Assembly (NCBI RefSeq): GCF_900604345.1
Contig: NZ_LR026983.1
Span: 1,984,001 to 2,048,000 of the forward strand
Direction of reading: 5' to 3'
Length of the DNA stretch: 64,000 nucleotides
Origin: Maliibacterium massiliense
GTDB lineage: Bacteria; Bacillota; Clostridia; Christensenellales; Maliibacteriaceae
The notes beneath the pieces are model-generated. The model worked only from the letters and a program-made list of their open reading frames with translations. It searched no databases and was not told the DNA's origin. Below are positions 1 to 8,088 of the stretch, in pieces. Numbering within the stretch: position 1 is the stretch's first letter; each line of letters begins with the position of its first letter. Both the position numbers and the translations under genes were made by a program.

Positions 1-771
1 GCGTCCCTCCAGCAGCGTCAAAATGTCGCGCAGGATGCTGCAGCCGATGCTGATGTTGATCAAAAGAAGCAGGCGGGGCAGCATCTCCATATTAAAGAGG
101 GGGATGACGTGCAGCGCGCCGTCCTGCATGGTGTAAATGCCAAAGATGTGGGGCGCGGCGTTGAACAGCACCAGAAACAGCACCGAAAAGACGATGCCCA
201 CAATCGCGCCGCCGCGGCTGATGATCGCCTTACGCACGGGCGCCTCGGCAAGGTCTTCCGGGTCCCAGGCGGGCGGAACGGGCCTGCGCTTGCTGGAGGC
301 GTCGTATACGCGCTCGATGGCGGCAAAGATGAGCGTGATACAGCCAAAGGCGCTTATCAGCCCTCCCAGCACCTTGCCGATGGCCTGGCCGATGATGGCG
401 GGAACCTGCTCCAGCGCGAACTGGGCGCGCAGCAGTTCCACGATCGCAAAGACCGCAATGCCGATGCCCACCGCGCACAGCGCGATACGCAGCACCCGCA
501 CGTAATGGTTGTACCATACCGGCCCGATCAGGTACCCCTTGCCGCCGGTGTACTGGCGGGCAAGGGCCATGGGATCGCCCAGGGTCTTGAGCACGCGCGC
601 CATGTCCGCTTTGGAGACAGGGCTTGGCGGCGCCGCTTCCTCCAGCATATCGTCGATGAGGGTGTCCAGCTCGCGGCGGGTCTCCTCGCGCTGCCGTTCA
701 GGCAGGCGCATCACCACGCAGTAGATGTAGTTTTCTTTCATGGCCGTAGCCTTGGGTTCCAGCGTCTTCAT
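1..771 (-). CDS. HAAS-domain membrane protein, partial at the window edge
   Basis: The N-terminus (about residues 12-75) looks like the HAAS/DUF1700 alpha-helical module found beside PadR regulators: a charged helix with REETRRELD followed by LKTLGDPMALA. After it come about four hydrophobic segments, so it is probably a membrane protein that senses or relays a signal. Its ATG overlaps the stop of the padR-like gene in an ATGA, so the two are translationally coupled and share the promoter at 1139-1168. The C-terminus lies outside the window. Family knowledge: PadR-HAAS pairs usually control envelope or transporter genes. The exact role here is unknown. Confidence 0.75.
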   Translation of the reverse strand, partial: MKTLEPKATAMKENYIYCVVMRLPERQREETRRELDTLIDDMLEEAAPPSPVSKADMARVLKTLGDPMALARQYTGGKGYLIGPVWYNHYVRVLRIALCAVGIGIAVFAIVELLRAQFALEQVPAIIGQAIGKVLGGLISAFGCITLIFAAIERVYDASSKRRPVPPAWDPEDLAEAPVRKAIISRGGAIVGIVFSVLFLVLFNAAPHIFGIYTMQDGALHVIPLFNMEMLPRLLLLINISIGCSILRDILTLLEGR

Positions 772-1118
772 GTCTTGCTTCCTTTCCCGCCCGTCAAAAG
801 CGCAATGCTGTCGTTGAGCGATGCCCAGGCATCCAGCAGCGCGGCGTAGAGCGTGCGCCCCTGCTCGGTTAGACAATAGTATTTGCGCGGCTTGGCGCCC
901 GCTGTCTCCCACTGGCTGCGCAGCATGCCCTGTTTCTCCAGCCGCCGCAGTAGGGGATAGAGCGTACCCGCCTCCACTGGCATGCCCTGCGCCTGCAGGC
1001 ACTGCACCAGCGCGTAGCCGTAGCGTGGCGCGTCCAGCTGGCTGAGCACGCACAGCACAATGGTGCCGCGGCGCAGCTCCAGCTCCAGGCTCGAGGCAAT
1101 ATCTTCCTGCACCTGCAT
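768..1118 (-). CDS. PadR family transcriptional regulator
   Basis: A 116-residue winged-helix protein with the PadR core: RYGYALVQCL, GTLYPLLRRLEKQGML and the wing KPRKYYCLTEQG. The length is typical for the short PadR class. It is the first gene of a two-gene unit with the HAAS membrane protein, overlapping it by four bases. Directly upstream is a near-consensus promoter with a 19-bp palindrome between its -35 and -10 boxes, so it is likely autorepressed. The ligand cannot be told from sequence. Confidence 0.9.
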   Translation of the reverse strand: MQVQEDIASSLELELRRGTIVLCVLSQLDAPRYGYALVQCLQAQGMPVEAGTLYPLLRRLEKQGMLRSQWETAGAKPRKYYCLTEQGRTLYAALLDAWASLNDSIALLTGGKGSKT

Positions 1119-1138
1119 CCCGTCACCTCCCTAGGCCC

Positions 1139-1168
1139 ATTATAGTGTGTGACATACACTATTGTCAA
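1139..1168 (-). promoter_or_regulatory. promoter with PadR operator for the padR-HAAS operon
   Basis: On the minus strand the -35 TTGACA (1163-1168) and -10 TATAAT (1139-1144) are 18 bases apart. The spacer holds a palindrome at 1143-1161 with outer arms TAGTGT and ACACTA. A repressor bound there would block the promoter. That PadR is the binder is inferred from adjacency. Confidence 0.8.
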
Positions 1169-1240
1169 TAATATTATAATGAGGATTACACTTTATTGAC
1201 TTGAAGGCATATGTAAAAACGAACACACTTGCGCAGAGCA

Positions 1241-1267
1241 AAGGGCCGGCTCTGCAGCCGGCCCCTT
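1241..1267 (-). terminator. possible terminator of the DUF4364 gene
   Basis: A perfect 9-bp inverted repeat (GGGCCGGCT / AGCCGGCCC) with a four-base loop lies 36 bases past the DUF4364 stop. Its T-run on the minus strand is short (CTTTG), so efficiency is uncertain. Confidence 0.45.
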
Positions 1268-1302
1268 GTTTGCTTCGCGCGCCACAAGGCCCGCTTGCAG
1301 GA

Positions 1303-1824
1303 TCAATCCTCCCCGCGCGTAAGCACCTGCATCACCGATGCGTACACCTCGTCGCTGCGCTGCTTAAAGCGGGCGCACAGCAGCTTTGCCTGTTCGCTGG
1401 AGACCACGCTGACGCGCAGCCCGAAAAGCAGCTTTTCCGCCTCGTAGTTTTCCAGCGTCACCATCACCTCGTCGCTGCCGATGCGTTCATATTCGGCGTG
1501 CACCTGCGTCTCGTGGGCAAGCTCCTGTCCGTGCGCGCGCACAAAGGCGTTTACCTGGTTTTTGAGATAGCGGGGCACCTGGGTATTGAACAGCGCGAGC
1601 GTCTCTTTGCCCGCATCGGTGAGATGATACAGGCGGGGGAAGGCCTCCGCGCGCGTCACCAGGCGCGCCTCGCCCAGCTCCAACAGCATCTGCTGCAGCT
1701 GGAAGTAGTCCGCCCAGTGCTGCTCCAGCATGTGGCGCGTGAGCTGGTCGCTGGAAAGCGGCGTGCCGCACCGATCCATAAAATAGAGAAGCAGGAGCTT
1801 TTGCTCCGTCACAATCGCTGACAA
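1303..1824 (-). CDS. DUF4364 family protein
   Basis: About 173 residues. The start EQKLLLLYFMDR, then PLSSDQLTRHML and YHLTDAGKETL, match the DUF4364 family of Clostridia, an N-terminal winged-helix-like domain followed by a C-terminal domain. Function is unknown; a DNA-binding role is inferred from the fold. I chose the TTG start at 1824: it has an AAGGGTGG ribosome site seven bases upstream. An in-frame ATG at 1890 lies upstream of the -10 box (1862-1867), so it cannot be on the transcript from that promoter. It is a single gene. Confidence 0.8.
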   Translation of the reverse strand: MSAIVTEQKLLLLYFMDRCGTPLSSDQLTRHMLEQHWADYFQLQQMLLELGEARLVTRAEAFPRLYHLTDAGKETLALFNTQVPRYLKNQVNAFVRAHGQELAHETQVHAEYERIGSDEVMVTLENYEAEKLLFGLRVSVVSSEQAKLLCARFKQRSDEVYASVMQVLTRGED

Positions 1825-1861
1825 ATGATCGCCACCCTTACCACAATGATGCCATACTTCT

Positions 1862-1890
1862 ATTATATAGGAGCGGCGCGCTGCGCTCAA
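1862..1890 (-). promoter_or_regulatory. promoter of the DUF4364 gene
   Basis: Minus-strand TTGAGC (1885-1890), 17-base spacer, TATAAT (1862-1867). It fixes the start choice of the downstream gene. Confidence 0.7.
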
Positions 1891-1926
1891 TGGCGTAAAA
1901 AGTCCCTTCAGGGCGAGAAATAGGAC

Positions 1927-1954
1927 TTGCTTTTTACGGTAGAATCTGTATAAT
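1927..1954 (+). promoter_or_regulatory. promoter of tRNA-Val
   Basis: TTGCTT (1927-1932), 16-base spacer, TATAAT (1949-1954), ending 25 bases before the mature tRNA. Confidence 0.7.
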
Positions 1955-1979
1955 AAAACAAGTCAAGACTAGTTTGTGC

Positions 1980-2056
1980 GGGCTCATAGCTCAGTTGGTT
2001 AGAGCGCTACGTTGACATCGTAGAGGCCGATGGTTCGAGTCCATTTGAGCCCACCA
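1980..2056 (+). tRNA. tRNA-Val (GAC)
   Basis: Full cloverleaf: acceptor GGGCTCA pairs with TGAGCCC, the D arm is GCTC/GAGC, the anticodon stem CTACG/CGTAG holds loop TTGACAT with anticodon GAC, the T loop is TTCGAGT, discriminator A, and CCA is encoded. It reads GTC/GTT valine codons. Confidence 0.95.
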
Positions 2057-2077
2057 CGGGCGCCCCGCCCGAGGCAG

Positions 2078-2112
2078 GATCGCTTATTCCTTGGAGTAGG
2101 CGATCTTTTTTT
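2078..2112 (+). terminator. terminator after tRNA-Val
   Basis: Left arm GATCGCTTATTCC and right arm GGAGTAGGCGATC pair with two G-U wobbles, followed by seven T. Confidence 0.85.
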
Positions 2113-2297
2113 GTACATGCGTTTTATTTGCGCAAGCTTTGCATGCCTGAAAAGCGCGACAGTGTGCATTGGCAGGCGCTTTTTACGCGCGAAGGGGCAT
2201 GGATATTGCCGTACAAAGCGCCGCTGGTGTGGTAGAATAAGGGCGATTGCAGAGGCCTGCAGGCAGAAGCCGGCAAGCGCAGAAGGGTAAACGAACC

Positions 2298-2551
2298 ATG
2301 CTAGCGTATGAGTTTGATACAAAGCTGTGAATCGCAGGCAGCCGGTCTTTGCCAGGAGGACATCAGGGCCTATGCTGCGGAACACATGCAGGGGGATTGC
2401 CTGCTGGTGGTGGGGGACGTGGCATTGATCAAGATCCATTTTCCACACCAACGCGCCGTGGGAGGTGCTCGCGTATGGCGCATCTTTGGGGGAGATATAC
2501 GATGTGGTCATTGTGTACATGCAGCGGCAGGCAGAGAGCCTGCAGGGATAA
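2298..2551 (+). pseudogene. possible degraded small gene before the sirtuin
   Basis: Between the tRNA terminator and the sirtuin gene, about 530 bases hold no intact gene. Protein-like fragments appear in three different frames: MLAYEFDTKL from 2298 (then a stop), EDIRAYAAEHMQGDCLLVV in the middle, and WEVLAYGASLGEIYDVV ending at the TAA at 2549-2551. The pieces look like one short protein broken by frameshifts. I recognise no family. A TAGAAT box near 2232 could be its old promoter. Confidence 0.3.
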
Positions 2552-2641
2552 AGAGACACAAAAGCGCAAGGCGGGGATGCGGCAGGAAAGCATAGCGGCG
2601 CATGCGTGCAGGCGCACGCCGTCTCAAAGGAGGAAAATGCG

Positions 2642-3367
2642 ATGAACGAGCAGATCCAGGCGCTGCAGCGCATGGTGGATGCGAGCCGGCATATTGTGTT
2701 CTTCGGCGGCGCGGGGGTATCCACTGAGAGCGGCATACCGGATTTTCGCAGTGTGGACGGGCTTTATCACCAGCAGTTCGCATATCCGCCGGAGGAAATC
2801 CTGAGCCATGATTTCTATCTGCAGCATCCGGAGGCATTTTTTGCGTTTTACCGCGCAAAAATGGTCGCGCCCAACGCGCAGCCCAACGCGGCCCACCGCA
2901 AACTTGCGCAGATGGAGCGCGCGGGCAAGCTGGACTGCGTGATCACCCAGAACATCGACGGGCTGCACCAGATGGCGGGCAGCCGCCGCGTGCTGGAGCT
3001 ACACGGCAGCGTGCAGCGCAACCACTGCATGCGCTGCGGCAGGGCCTACGGCATCGCGGACGTGCTGCGCGCGCAGCACGTTCCCCGCTGCAGCTGTGGC
3101 GGCGTGATCAAGCCGGACGTGGTGCTCTACGGCGAGTACCTAGACGACGGCGTGCTGGCTGCGGCCAGGCGGGCCGTGCGCCAGGCGGATTTGCTGATGG
3201 TAGGCGGCACATCGCTGGAGGTGCAGCCCGCAGCGGGCCTGGTGTGCGATTACCGCGGGGAGCGGCTGGTGCTGATCAACAAATCCGCCACGCGCATGGA
3301 CGCGCTGGCGCGCCTGCACATCATGGATGCCATCGGCGTGGTGCTGGGCCAGCTGCGTATCGATTGA
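2642..3367 (+). CDS. cobB: NAD-dependent protein deacylase, sirtuin family
   Basis: A 241-residue Sir2 enzyme that uses NAD+ to remove acyl groups from protein lysines. Visible motifs in order: GAGVSTESGIPDFRS (about 23-37, NAD binding), TQNIDGLHQMAG, LHGS with the catalytic histidine, a zinc site built from CMRCG and CSCGG, then GGTSLEVQPA and a late LINKSATRMD. Start ATG 2642 has a strong AAAGGAGG eight bases upstream, so an in-frame ATG at 2606 is less likely. The gene ends at the -35 box of the next promoter. Symbol cobB is by family only. Confidence 0.93.
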   Translation: MNEQIQALQRMVDASRHIVFFGGAGVSTESGIPDFRSVDGLYHQQFAYPPEEILSHDFYLQHPEAFFAFYRAKMVAPNAQPNAAHRKLAQMERAGKLDCVITQNIDGLHQMAGSRRVLELHGSVQRNHCMRCGRAYGIADVLRAQHVPRCSCGGVIKPDVVLYGEYLDDGVLAAARRAVRQADLLMVGGTSLEVQPAAGLVCDYRGERLVLINKSATRMDALARLHIMDAIGVVLGQLRID

Positions 3368-3417
3368 CTTTTATCGCTAAAGTGATATAATAAATATGTA
3401 ATACATTTTTAGCGATA
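3364..3417 (+). promoter_or_regulatory. promoter and operator of the BKACE gene
   Basis: TTGACT (3364-3369), 16-base spacer, TATAAT (3386-3391). A perfect inverted repeat, TATCGCTAAA at 3372-3381 and TTTAGCGATA at 3408-3417, flanks the -10 box. The 15-base core CGCTAAAGTGATATA (3375-3389) recurs exactly at 4921-4935 in front of the XRE gene, so the XRE protein is the likely repressor. Confidence 0.8.
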
Positions 3418-3429
3418 AGGAGAACGGCT

Positions 3430-4227
3430 ATGCGAAAGATTGTTTTATCCGTGGCCCCCATTTGCGCAGCAAGCACGCGGGTAATCCCGCAGGAGGTCGC
3501 CGCCGAGGTGGATGCGTGCCACAGCGCGGGGGCGTCCATGGTGCATCTGCATGTGCGCAACCGGCAGGGCGCGCTCACGCCCGCGCTGGAAGACTTTGCC
3601 GAGACCATCGCGGATATCCGGTCGCGGGGGGATATCGTCATCCAGGCCTCCACGGGCGGGGTATCCCAGATGAGCATCCAGCAGCGCTGCGCACCCTTGG
3701 CGCTCGATGCGGTAGAGACGGTGTCGCTCAACGTGGGATCGGTCAACCTGGGCGAGGCGGTCTACCAAAACCCCGCCGCGGACGTGCGCTGGTGCGTGGA
3801 CGCCATCCGCAGCGCGCGCAAGTTCCCCGAGGTAGAGGTCTTTGAGCTGGGTATGATCGAGAGTATCTGCCAGCTGCACCGCGCGCGGCCCATCGCGGGC
3901 AAACTGCTGCTCAACATCGTGCTGGGGCACGCGGGCGCCGCCCCGGGCACCGTCCAGGCGCTGTGCGCCATGCAGGGATTTCTGCCCCAAGAGGCGATCT
4001 GGGGCGTCACGCATGCGGGCCGCCAGGGCTTTGACGTGCTTGCATGCGCAGTGGCGATGGGGGCGTGCTTGGTGCGCATCGGCTTTGAGGACAGCCCCTA
4101 TCTGGACGCGGGCGTCAAGGCGGACGGCAACGCGCAGATCGTGGCGCGTATGGCCCAGATCATCCGCGCCATGGGGCACGAAGTAGCCACGCCCGCAGAG
4201 GCGCGTGCGATCTTCGGCATCGCGTAA
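3430..4227 (+). CDS. BKACE family enzyme (3-keto-5-aminohexanoate cleavage protein-like, DUF849)
   Basis: A 265-residue TIM-barrel protein of the BKACE family, which transfers the acetyl end of a beta-keto acid to acetyl-CoA using zinc. Seen: the metal-site VHLHVR (His39, His41), QASTGG, SLNVGSVN, FELGM, GHAGAAPG and WGVTHAGRQG. The length fits the family (about 270-310) at its short end. The substrate varies widely in this family (carnitine- and lysine-type keto acids) and cannot be assigned. It is a single gene with its own operator, shared with the XRE regulator 1.5 kb downstream. Confidence 0.88.
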   Translation: MRKIVLSVAPICAASTRVIPQEVAAEVDACHSAGASMVHLHVRNRQGALTPALEDFAETIADIRSRGDIVIQASTGGVSQMSIQQRCAPLALDAVETVSLNVGSVNLGEAVYQNPAADVRWCVDAIRSARKFPEVEVFELGMIESICQLHRARPIAGKLLLNIVLGHAGAAPGTVQALCAMQGFLPQEAIWGVTHAGRQGFDVLACAVAMGACLVRIGFEDSPYLDAGVKADGNAQIVARMAQIIRAMGHEVATPAEARAIFGIA

Positions 4228-4237
4228 AGCGCGCAGT

Positions 4238-4280
4238 CAAAACAGGCGCGCCCCGCTTACAACGGCGCGCGCCTGTTTTG
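4238..4280. terminator. bidirectional terminator
   Basis: CAAAACAGGCGCGC (4238-4251) pairs perfectly with GCGCGCCTGTTTTG (4267-4280). The A and T ends allow it to serve the BKACE gene on plus and the XRE gene on minus. Confidence 0.7.
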
Positions 4281-4481
4281 GCCCGTCAGACCCACCAAAA
4301 AGAAGCAATAAATCCACAAAATCAAAGAGGACACGGTTTTTTTCTGTCGAAAACATAAGAATAGAACGCGTTTTTATGCTGATAGCGCTTTGTGGGGGAA
4401 ATATGGAAACATGTCAGACGATCTGCGTGCACCTGTACTGCAGTGACATCGCCTATATCCGGCAGGGAAACATTCTGCTGG

Positions 4482-4862
4482 TCAATCTGGATTATGCCGC
4501 TGGTCAAGGGCCGCAGCAACCGCCTGCTGAACAATCTGGCTGAGCATCTGCACGTAGGCGGGGTCCTGCAGCTGCGCTATGCGTGCCTCGGTTGCATCCT
4601 GGCGCACAGCGATCTCCAGGGGGGGCAAATCAGCGCCCGCGTCGGTTTGGATGACGCGCAGGCCGGCGTCCTCCGCAAAGAACTGCGCCAAAGTGATATC
4701 CAGCGCGCCGCAGATGTGCTCCAGCGTGGTAACGGTGGGCGCCTTTTTACCATTGAGAATACCGCTTAAACCGGATTGCGAGATGCCGGCCTGATGCGCA
4801 AGCGCATTGGCTGTCATCTTTTTTTGCGTTAAAAAGTATTTCAAGCGGCCCGCAACATCCAT
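4482..4862 (-). CDS. XRE family transcriptional regulator
   Basis: A 126-residue protein with an N-terminal helix-turn-helix: LAHQAGISQSGLSGILNG followed by KAPTVTTLEHICGALD (about residues 15-60). The C-terminal half is acidic and has no domain I recognise; it may bind a ligand or dimerise. I start at ATG 4862, which has a GAGAGG site; a GTG at 4901 falls inside the operator and is less likely. It is divergent from a racemase-family gene, and the two promoters overlap one operator whose core also sits at the BKACE promoter. Confidence 0.85.
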   Translation of the reverse strand: MDVAGRLKYFLTQKKMTANALAHQAGISQSGLSGILNGKKAPTVTTLEHICGALDITLAQFFAEDAGLRVIQTDAGADLPPLEIAVRQDATEARIAQLQDPAYVQMLSQIVQQAVAAALDQRHNPD

Positions 4863-4898
4863 ATCAGCAACCTCTCTTTCTGCAACTGCACCAAAATT

Positions 4899-4937
4899 CA
4901 CTTTAGCATTGAATTATATTCGCTAAAGTGATATACT
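4899..4937. promoter_or_regulatory. divergent promoters and operator between XRE and racemase genes
   Basis: Inverted repeat CACTTTAGC (4899-4907) / GCTAAAGTG (4922-4930). For the plus strand: TTGAAT (4909-4914), 17 bases, TATACT (4932-4937). For the minus strand a TATAAT at 4913-4918 overlaps it. One bound repressor would silence both directions. The racemase leader is then about 180 bases long. Confidence 0.75.
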
Positions 4938-5121
4938 GAAAATCAACAGCAGACAAACACAAATGCGGCAAATGTGCAGAAAAAGCGCGATTTGGTATGT
5001 CCTTGTATTCTTTATAGCACAAAAGTGAACAGTTTGTCCACGTTTTTCGCGTACTTTTGTGATATTTGTGTGGGATTGAAAAACTGTTGGGTAATTCTAT
5101 CAGAACAGGAGTGAAAATAAC

Positions 5122-5787
5122 TTGAGCAAGCAGAAACATGTGTGTGTGTTGCAGACAGGTGCAGCCAATCGTGAGGATGTTTTGGCACTCTTTGCAAAAC
5201 ACGCGCCCGATGTGCGCGTCACGTTCGTGATGGACGACGCGCTGATCCAGGATGTCAAGGCAGCGGGGGCGCCCACGCCGAGCGTCAAACGGCGCATGTG
5301 CCAGTACGCCATTGCCGCGCAGGATCAGGGCGCGGACCTCATCCTTAACATGTGCTCCTCGGTCAGCGAGGTGGCGGATCTCTACGCGCAGCTGCTGGAT
5401 ATTCCGGTAGTTAAGATCGATCTGCCCATGGCAGAGGAGGCGCTGCGCCATGGCGCACGCATCGCGCTGGTCGCCACGGTGGCCACCACGGTGGGCCCCA
5501 GCCGGCGGCTGATCGAGCGCACGGCGCAGGCGCAGGGCAAGCGCGCGGACGTGCAGGTGTGTCTGGCCGACGGCGCGCTGGACAGGCTGCTCGCGGGTGA
5601 CGTGGCCGGGCACAACGCCATGCTGCGCGACATGATCGTGGCGCTGGATGGCAAGTGTGACGCCATTGTGCTGGCCCAGGCCAGCATGATGGCCATTTTA
5701 CCGGAGGTGGCGCAGGTGCGCACGCCGGTGCTAGCGAGCATTCCATTGGCAATACCCTATGTGGCACAGCTGCTGCAGGGGATGTAA
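5122..5787 (+). CDS. Asp/Glu-racemase family protein, first paralogue
   Basis: A 221-residue member of the Asp/Glu/hydantoin racemase superfamily. The first active-site region is clear: LILNMCSSVSEVAD with Cys78, followed by PVVKIDLPMAEEA and ALVATVATTVGPSRRLIE. Where classical racemases have their second cysteine, this protein has IVLAQASM, so simple two-base racemisation is doubtful. TTG start at 5122 has an AGGAG site. It is followed after 20 bases by a binding lipoprotein, probably one transcript from the XRE-controlled promoter. A close paralogue with the same cysteine pattern is at 9052. Confidence 0.82.
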   Translation: MSKQKHVCVLQTGAANREDVLALFAKHAPDVRVTFVMDDALIQDVKAAGAPTPSVKRRMCQYAIAAQDQGADLILNMCSSVSEVADLYAQLLDIPVVKIDLPMAEEALRHGARIALVATVATTVGPSRRLIERTAQAQGKRADVQVCLADGALDRLLAGDVAGHNAMLRDMIVALDGKCDAIVLAQASMMAILPEVAQVRTPVLASIPLAIPYVAQLLQGM

Positions 5788-5807
5788 TACAAGGGAGGTA
5801 CACAAAT

Positions 5808-6842
5808 ATGTCACACAAAAAAAGCTTGAAACTGCTCGCGTTTGTGGTCGTGATGACCCTGCTGTGCGCGATGCTCACCGCCTGCCAGAAGGCGGGCGAG
5901 GCCTCCGGCTCCGCCGCGCCCTCGGTCAGCCAGACGGTGGTCAAAGGGGACGAAAAGGTCGACGATGACGTGCTTGCCGGGCTGAACCTACCGGAAAAAT
6001 GCGAGTTTGCCATCTCGGTCAAGGCGATGAGCAACCCGTTCTACGTCAAGATCGTGGACGGCGCAGAGGCCATCATGCGCGAGGGCGACACCCTCACCGT
6101 GGTGGACGCCAAAAACGACAGCGTCAAGCAGGTGACGGACGTGGAGGATCTGGCCACGCGCGGCTACGACGCGATTTTGCTGGCTCCGTGCGATTACCAG
6201 GGTATCACGCCTGCGCTGGAGGCCTGCAAAAGCAAGAACGTGCCGGTCATCCTCTTTGACTCGCTTGCCTTCAGCATGGATTTGACATCGGGCAGCGTGG
6301 TCTCGGACAACGTGCAGGCGGGCGAGCTGGCCGCCGAGGCGCTGGCAAAAGACATCGGCGAGCAGGGCAAGGTCGCCATCATCGAGAGCACCACCTCTCC
6401 GGCGGCGGTGGACCGCGCTAAAGGCTTTGACGCGACCATTAAAAAATATCCCAACATTGAGATCGTCATCCGTGAAAACGGCGAGGGACAGGTGGATACC
6501 GCCATCCCCATCATGGAAAACTTCATGCAGGTCGAGCCGGAACTCAAGGCGGTGTTCTGCCGCAACGACCCCGTGGCACAGGGCTGCTCCAGCGCCATTG
6601 AGGCCGCCGGCAAGACGGGCAAAATCAAGGTGTACGGTGTGGACGGCTCGGATGAATCCAAAAAACTGATTGCCGAGGGCAAGCAGGCGGGCAGCGCCGC
6701 GCAGTTCCCCGACCGTATCGGCGAACAGTCTGTGATCCTGGCCTACCGCGTGGTGGCGGGCGAGGAGCTTACCGAGACGGAGCGCAACATCAAAATCCCC
6801 TGCGAGTGGATTGACGCCTCCAACGTGGAACAGTACATCTAA
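5808..6842 (+). CDS. sugar-type ABC transporter substrate-binding lipoprotein
   Basis: A 344-residue periplasmic-binding-protein-4 (RbsB-like) protein with a lipoprotein signal ending LTAC at Cys26. Further marks are AISVKAMSNPFYVKIVDG, the VEDLATRGYDAILLAPCD hinge region, VSDNVQAGELAAEAL and VYGVDGSDESKKLI. It binds a small ligand outside the membrane. It sits 20 bases behind the racemase-family gene, so ligand uptake and that enzyme are probably linked. No permease or ATPase follows; the next feature is a terminator. Confidence 0.9.
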   Translation: MSHKKSLKLLAFVVVMTLLCAMLTACQKAGEASGSAAPSVSQTVVKGDEKVDDDVLAGLNLPEKCEFAISVKAMSNPFYVKIVDGAEAIMREGDTLTVVDAKNDSVKQVTDVEDLATRGYDAILLAPCDYQGITPALEACKSKNVPVILFDSLAFSMDLTSGSVVSDNVQAGELAAEALAKDIGEQGKVAIIESTTSPAAVDRAKGFDATIKKYPNIEIVIRENGEGQVDTAIPIMENFMQVEPELKAVFCRNDPVAQGCSSAIEAAGKTGKIKVYGVDGSDESKKLIAEGKQAGSAAQFPDRIGEQSVILAYRVVAGEELTETERNIKIPCEWIDASNVEQYI

Positions 6843-6878
6843 TAACGCACTCCTTGATGTTTTCCTCCATTGACCATG

Positions 6879-6908
6879 GAAAGAACGCCGCATGCGCGGC
6901 GTTCTTTC
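6879..6908. terminator. bidirectional terminator between convergent genes
   Basis: GAAAGAACGCCGC (6879-6891) pairs perfectly with GCGGCGTTCTTTC (6896-6908) around a four-base loop. Confidence 0.85.
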
Positions 6909-6909
6909 T

Positions 6910-8088
6910 TTACGTGTTTTCCGTTCGCAGCTTGAGTATCACCAGCGACAATGTGCCCTCCGTAATGGGCGCGGGGCTGTTGAATGTCAGGTTAAACACG
7001 GTCTGCGTGGGCGCCTGGATGATGAAGGAGACAAAGCCTACCCCGCTTGAACGCGTGGCCGCGTCGGTCATGTAGTAGATGCCGTACTCCATGTGGACGG
7101 CCCTGTTGTAGTAGGGGGTCACCTGCATAAACGTGCTGCCCGTAAGCAGGGCGGATACGCCGTAAAAGACGGCGTAGGTACCCGCCGCAAGGGTGATGCG
7201 CGTGGGGTCTGTCAGCACAATGTTGCCCGTCGGGTCGGCCACCCCTACCCCCATGGGGATGAGCGCTGCGTCAGTAAACCGCGCGCCATAATTCACAAAG
7301 GAGGCAAACGCTTCACGGGAAACGGGGCCCGTTGCGCCGGTGGGGCCGGTCGCGCCAGTCGGACCGCCAGGACCGATAGGACCAGTAGCGCCCGCCGCGC
7401 CGGTGGGGCCGGCAGGGCCAGTTGGCCCCGTGGGGCCTATCTGCCCGGCTTGGCCCTGCGGTCCCTGTGGGCCTACGGCACCCTGGCTTCCCACCGTGCC
7501 CCGCGGGCCCGCCGGCCCGGTTGCGCCCGTAGCGCCTGTGGCGCCGGAAGGCCCAGTTGCGCCCGTGGGGCCGGTTGCGCCCGTGGCCCCCGCTGCACCT
7601 GCAGGGCCGATTGGACCGGTGGGCCCGGTTGCGCCTGTGGGTCCTGTGGCGCCGGTTTCACCAACCACGCCGCGGTTGCCATAGGGGCCGGGAGGCCCCT
7701 GGATACCCTGCGGACCTGTCACGCCACGCGCGCCCGTTGCGCCGGTTGTCCCCGTAGGCCCCGCCGCGCCGGTGGGGCCGGTCGTACCCCGCGGTCCTTC
7801 CGGCACGCGTGCGCCGGTTGCACCTGTCGCTCCAGCGGGTCCCGTCGCGCCCGTAGGACCGGTGGGGCCGGCCGCACCCGTGGGGCCTGCCGGTCCGGTG
7901 GCGCCAGTCTCGCCAACCACGCCACGGTTGCCGGATGGGCCGGGCGGTCCCTGGATGCCCTGTGGTCCCGTTGCGCCGGTAGGCCCCGTCGCACCCGTGG
8001 GCCCTGTCGGTCCGGTCACGCCCCCTTTGGCGCAGGGACAGCGGACGCAGCGTGGACAGGAAGCTGTGGCATCGTACGCTTGACACAT
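6910..8088 (-). CDS. collagen-like repeat protein with BclA-like C-terminal domain
   Basis: 392 residues in three parts. A short cysteine-rich head (residues 1-22: CPRCVRCPC) is followed by about 77 Gly-X-Y triplets (23-255), mostly GPT, GAT and GPQ. A 137-residue C-terminal domain rich in beta strands follows ([39 protein letters not shown]), resembling the TNF/C1q-like head of BclA-type exosporium proteins. It probably makes trimeric filaments on the spore or cell surface. No signal peptide or LPXTG anchor is seen, which favours delivery from the mother cell to the spore. It is a single gene with an AGAGGAAAG ribosome site. Confidence 0.9.
   Translation of the reverse strand: MCQAYDATASCPRCVRCPCAKGGVTGPTGPTGATGPTGATGPQGIQGPPGPSGNRGVVGETGATGPAGPTGAAGPTGPTGATGPAGATGATGARVPEGPRGTTGPTGAAGPTGTTGATGARGVTGPQGIQGPPGPYGNRGVVGETGATGPTGATGPTGPIGPAGAAGATGATGPTGATGPSGATGATGATGPAGPRGTVGSQGAVGPQGPQGQAGQIGPTGPTGPAGPTGAAGATGPIGPGGPTGATGPTGATGPVSREAFASFVNYGARFTDAALIPMGVGVADPTGNIVLTDPTRITLAAGTYAVFYGVSALLTGSTFMQVTPYYNRAVHMEYGIYYMTDAATRSSGVGFVSFIIQAPTQTVFNLTFNSPAPITEGTLSLVILKLRTENT
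7324..8022 (-). repeat. Gly-X-Y coding repeat
   Basis: About 700 bases of imperfect 9-base units encoding GPTGAT-like triplets in the collagen-like gene. A longer block ([11 protein letters not shown], then [13 protein letters not shown]) occurs twice, showing internal duplication. Confidence 0.9.

Noticed and set aside
4403..4543. A 46-codon frame starting METCQTICVHLY with a GGGGGAA upstream
   Set aside because: Its second half runs antisense through the XRE gene and composition is not protein-like beyond the first 30 residues; no family known.
7324..8022. Regular repeats considered as CRISPR
   Set aside because: Nine-base coding periodicity inside an open Gly-X-Y frame; no constant repeat with unique spacers and no cas genes.
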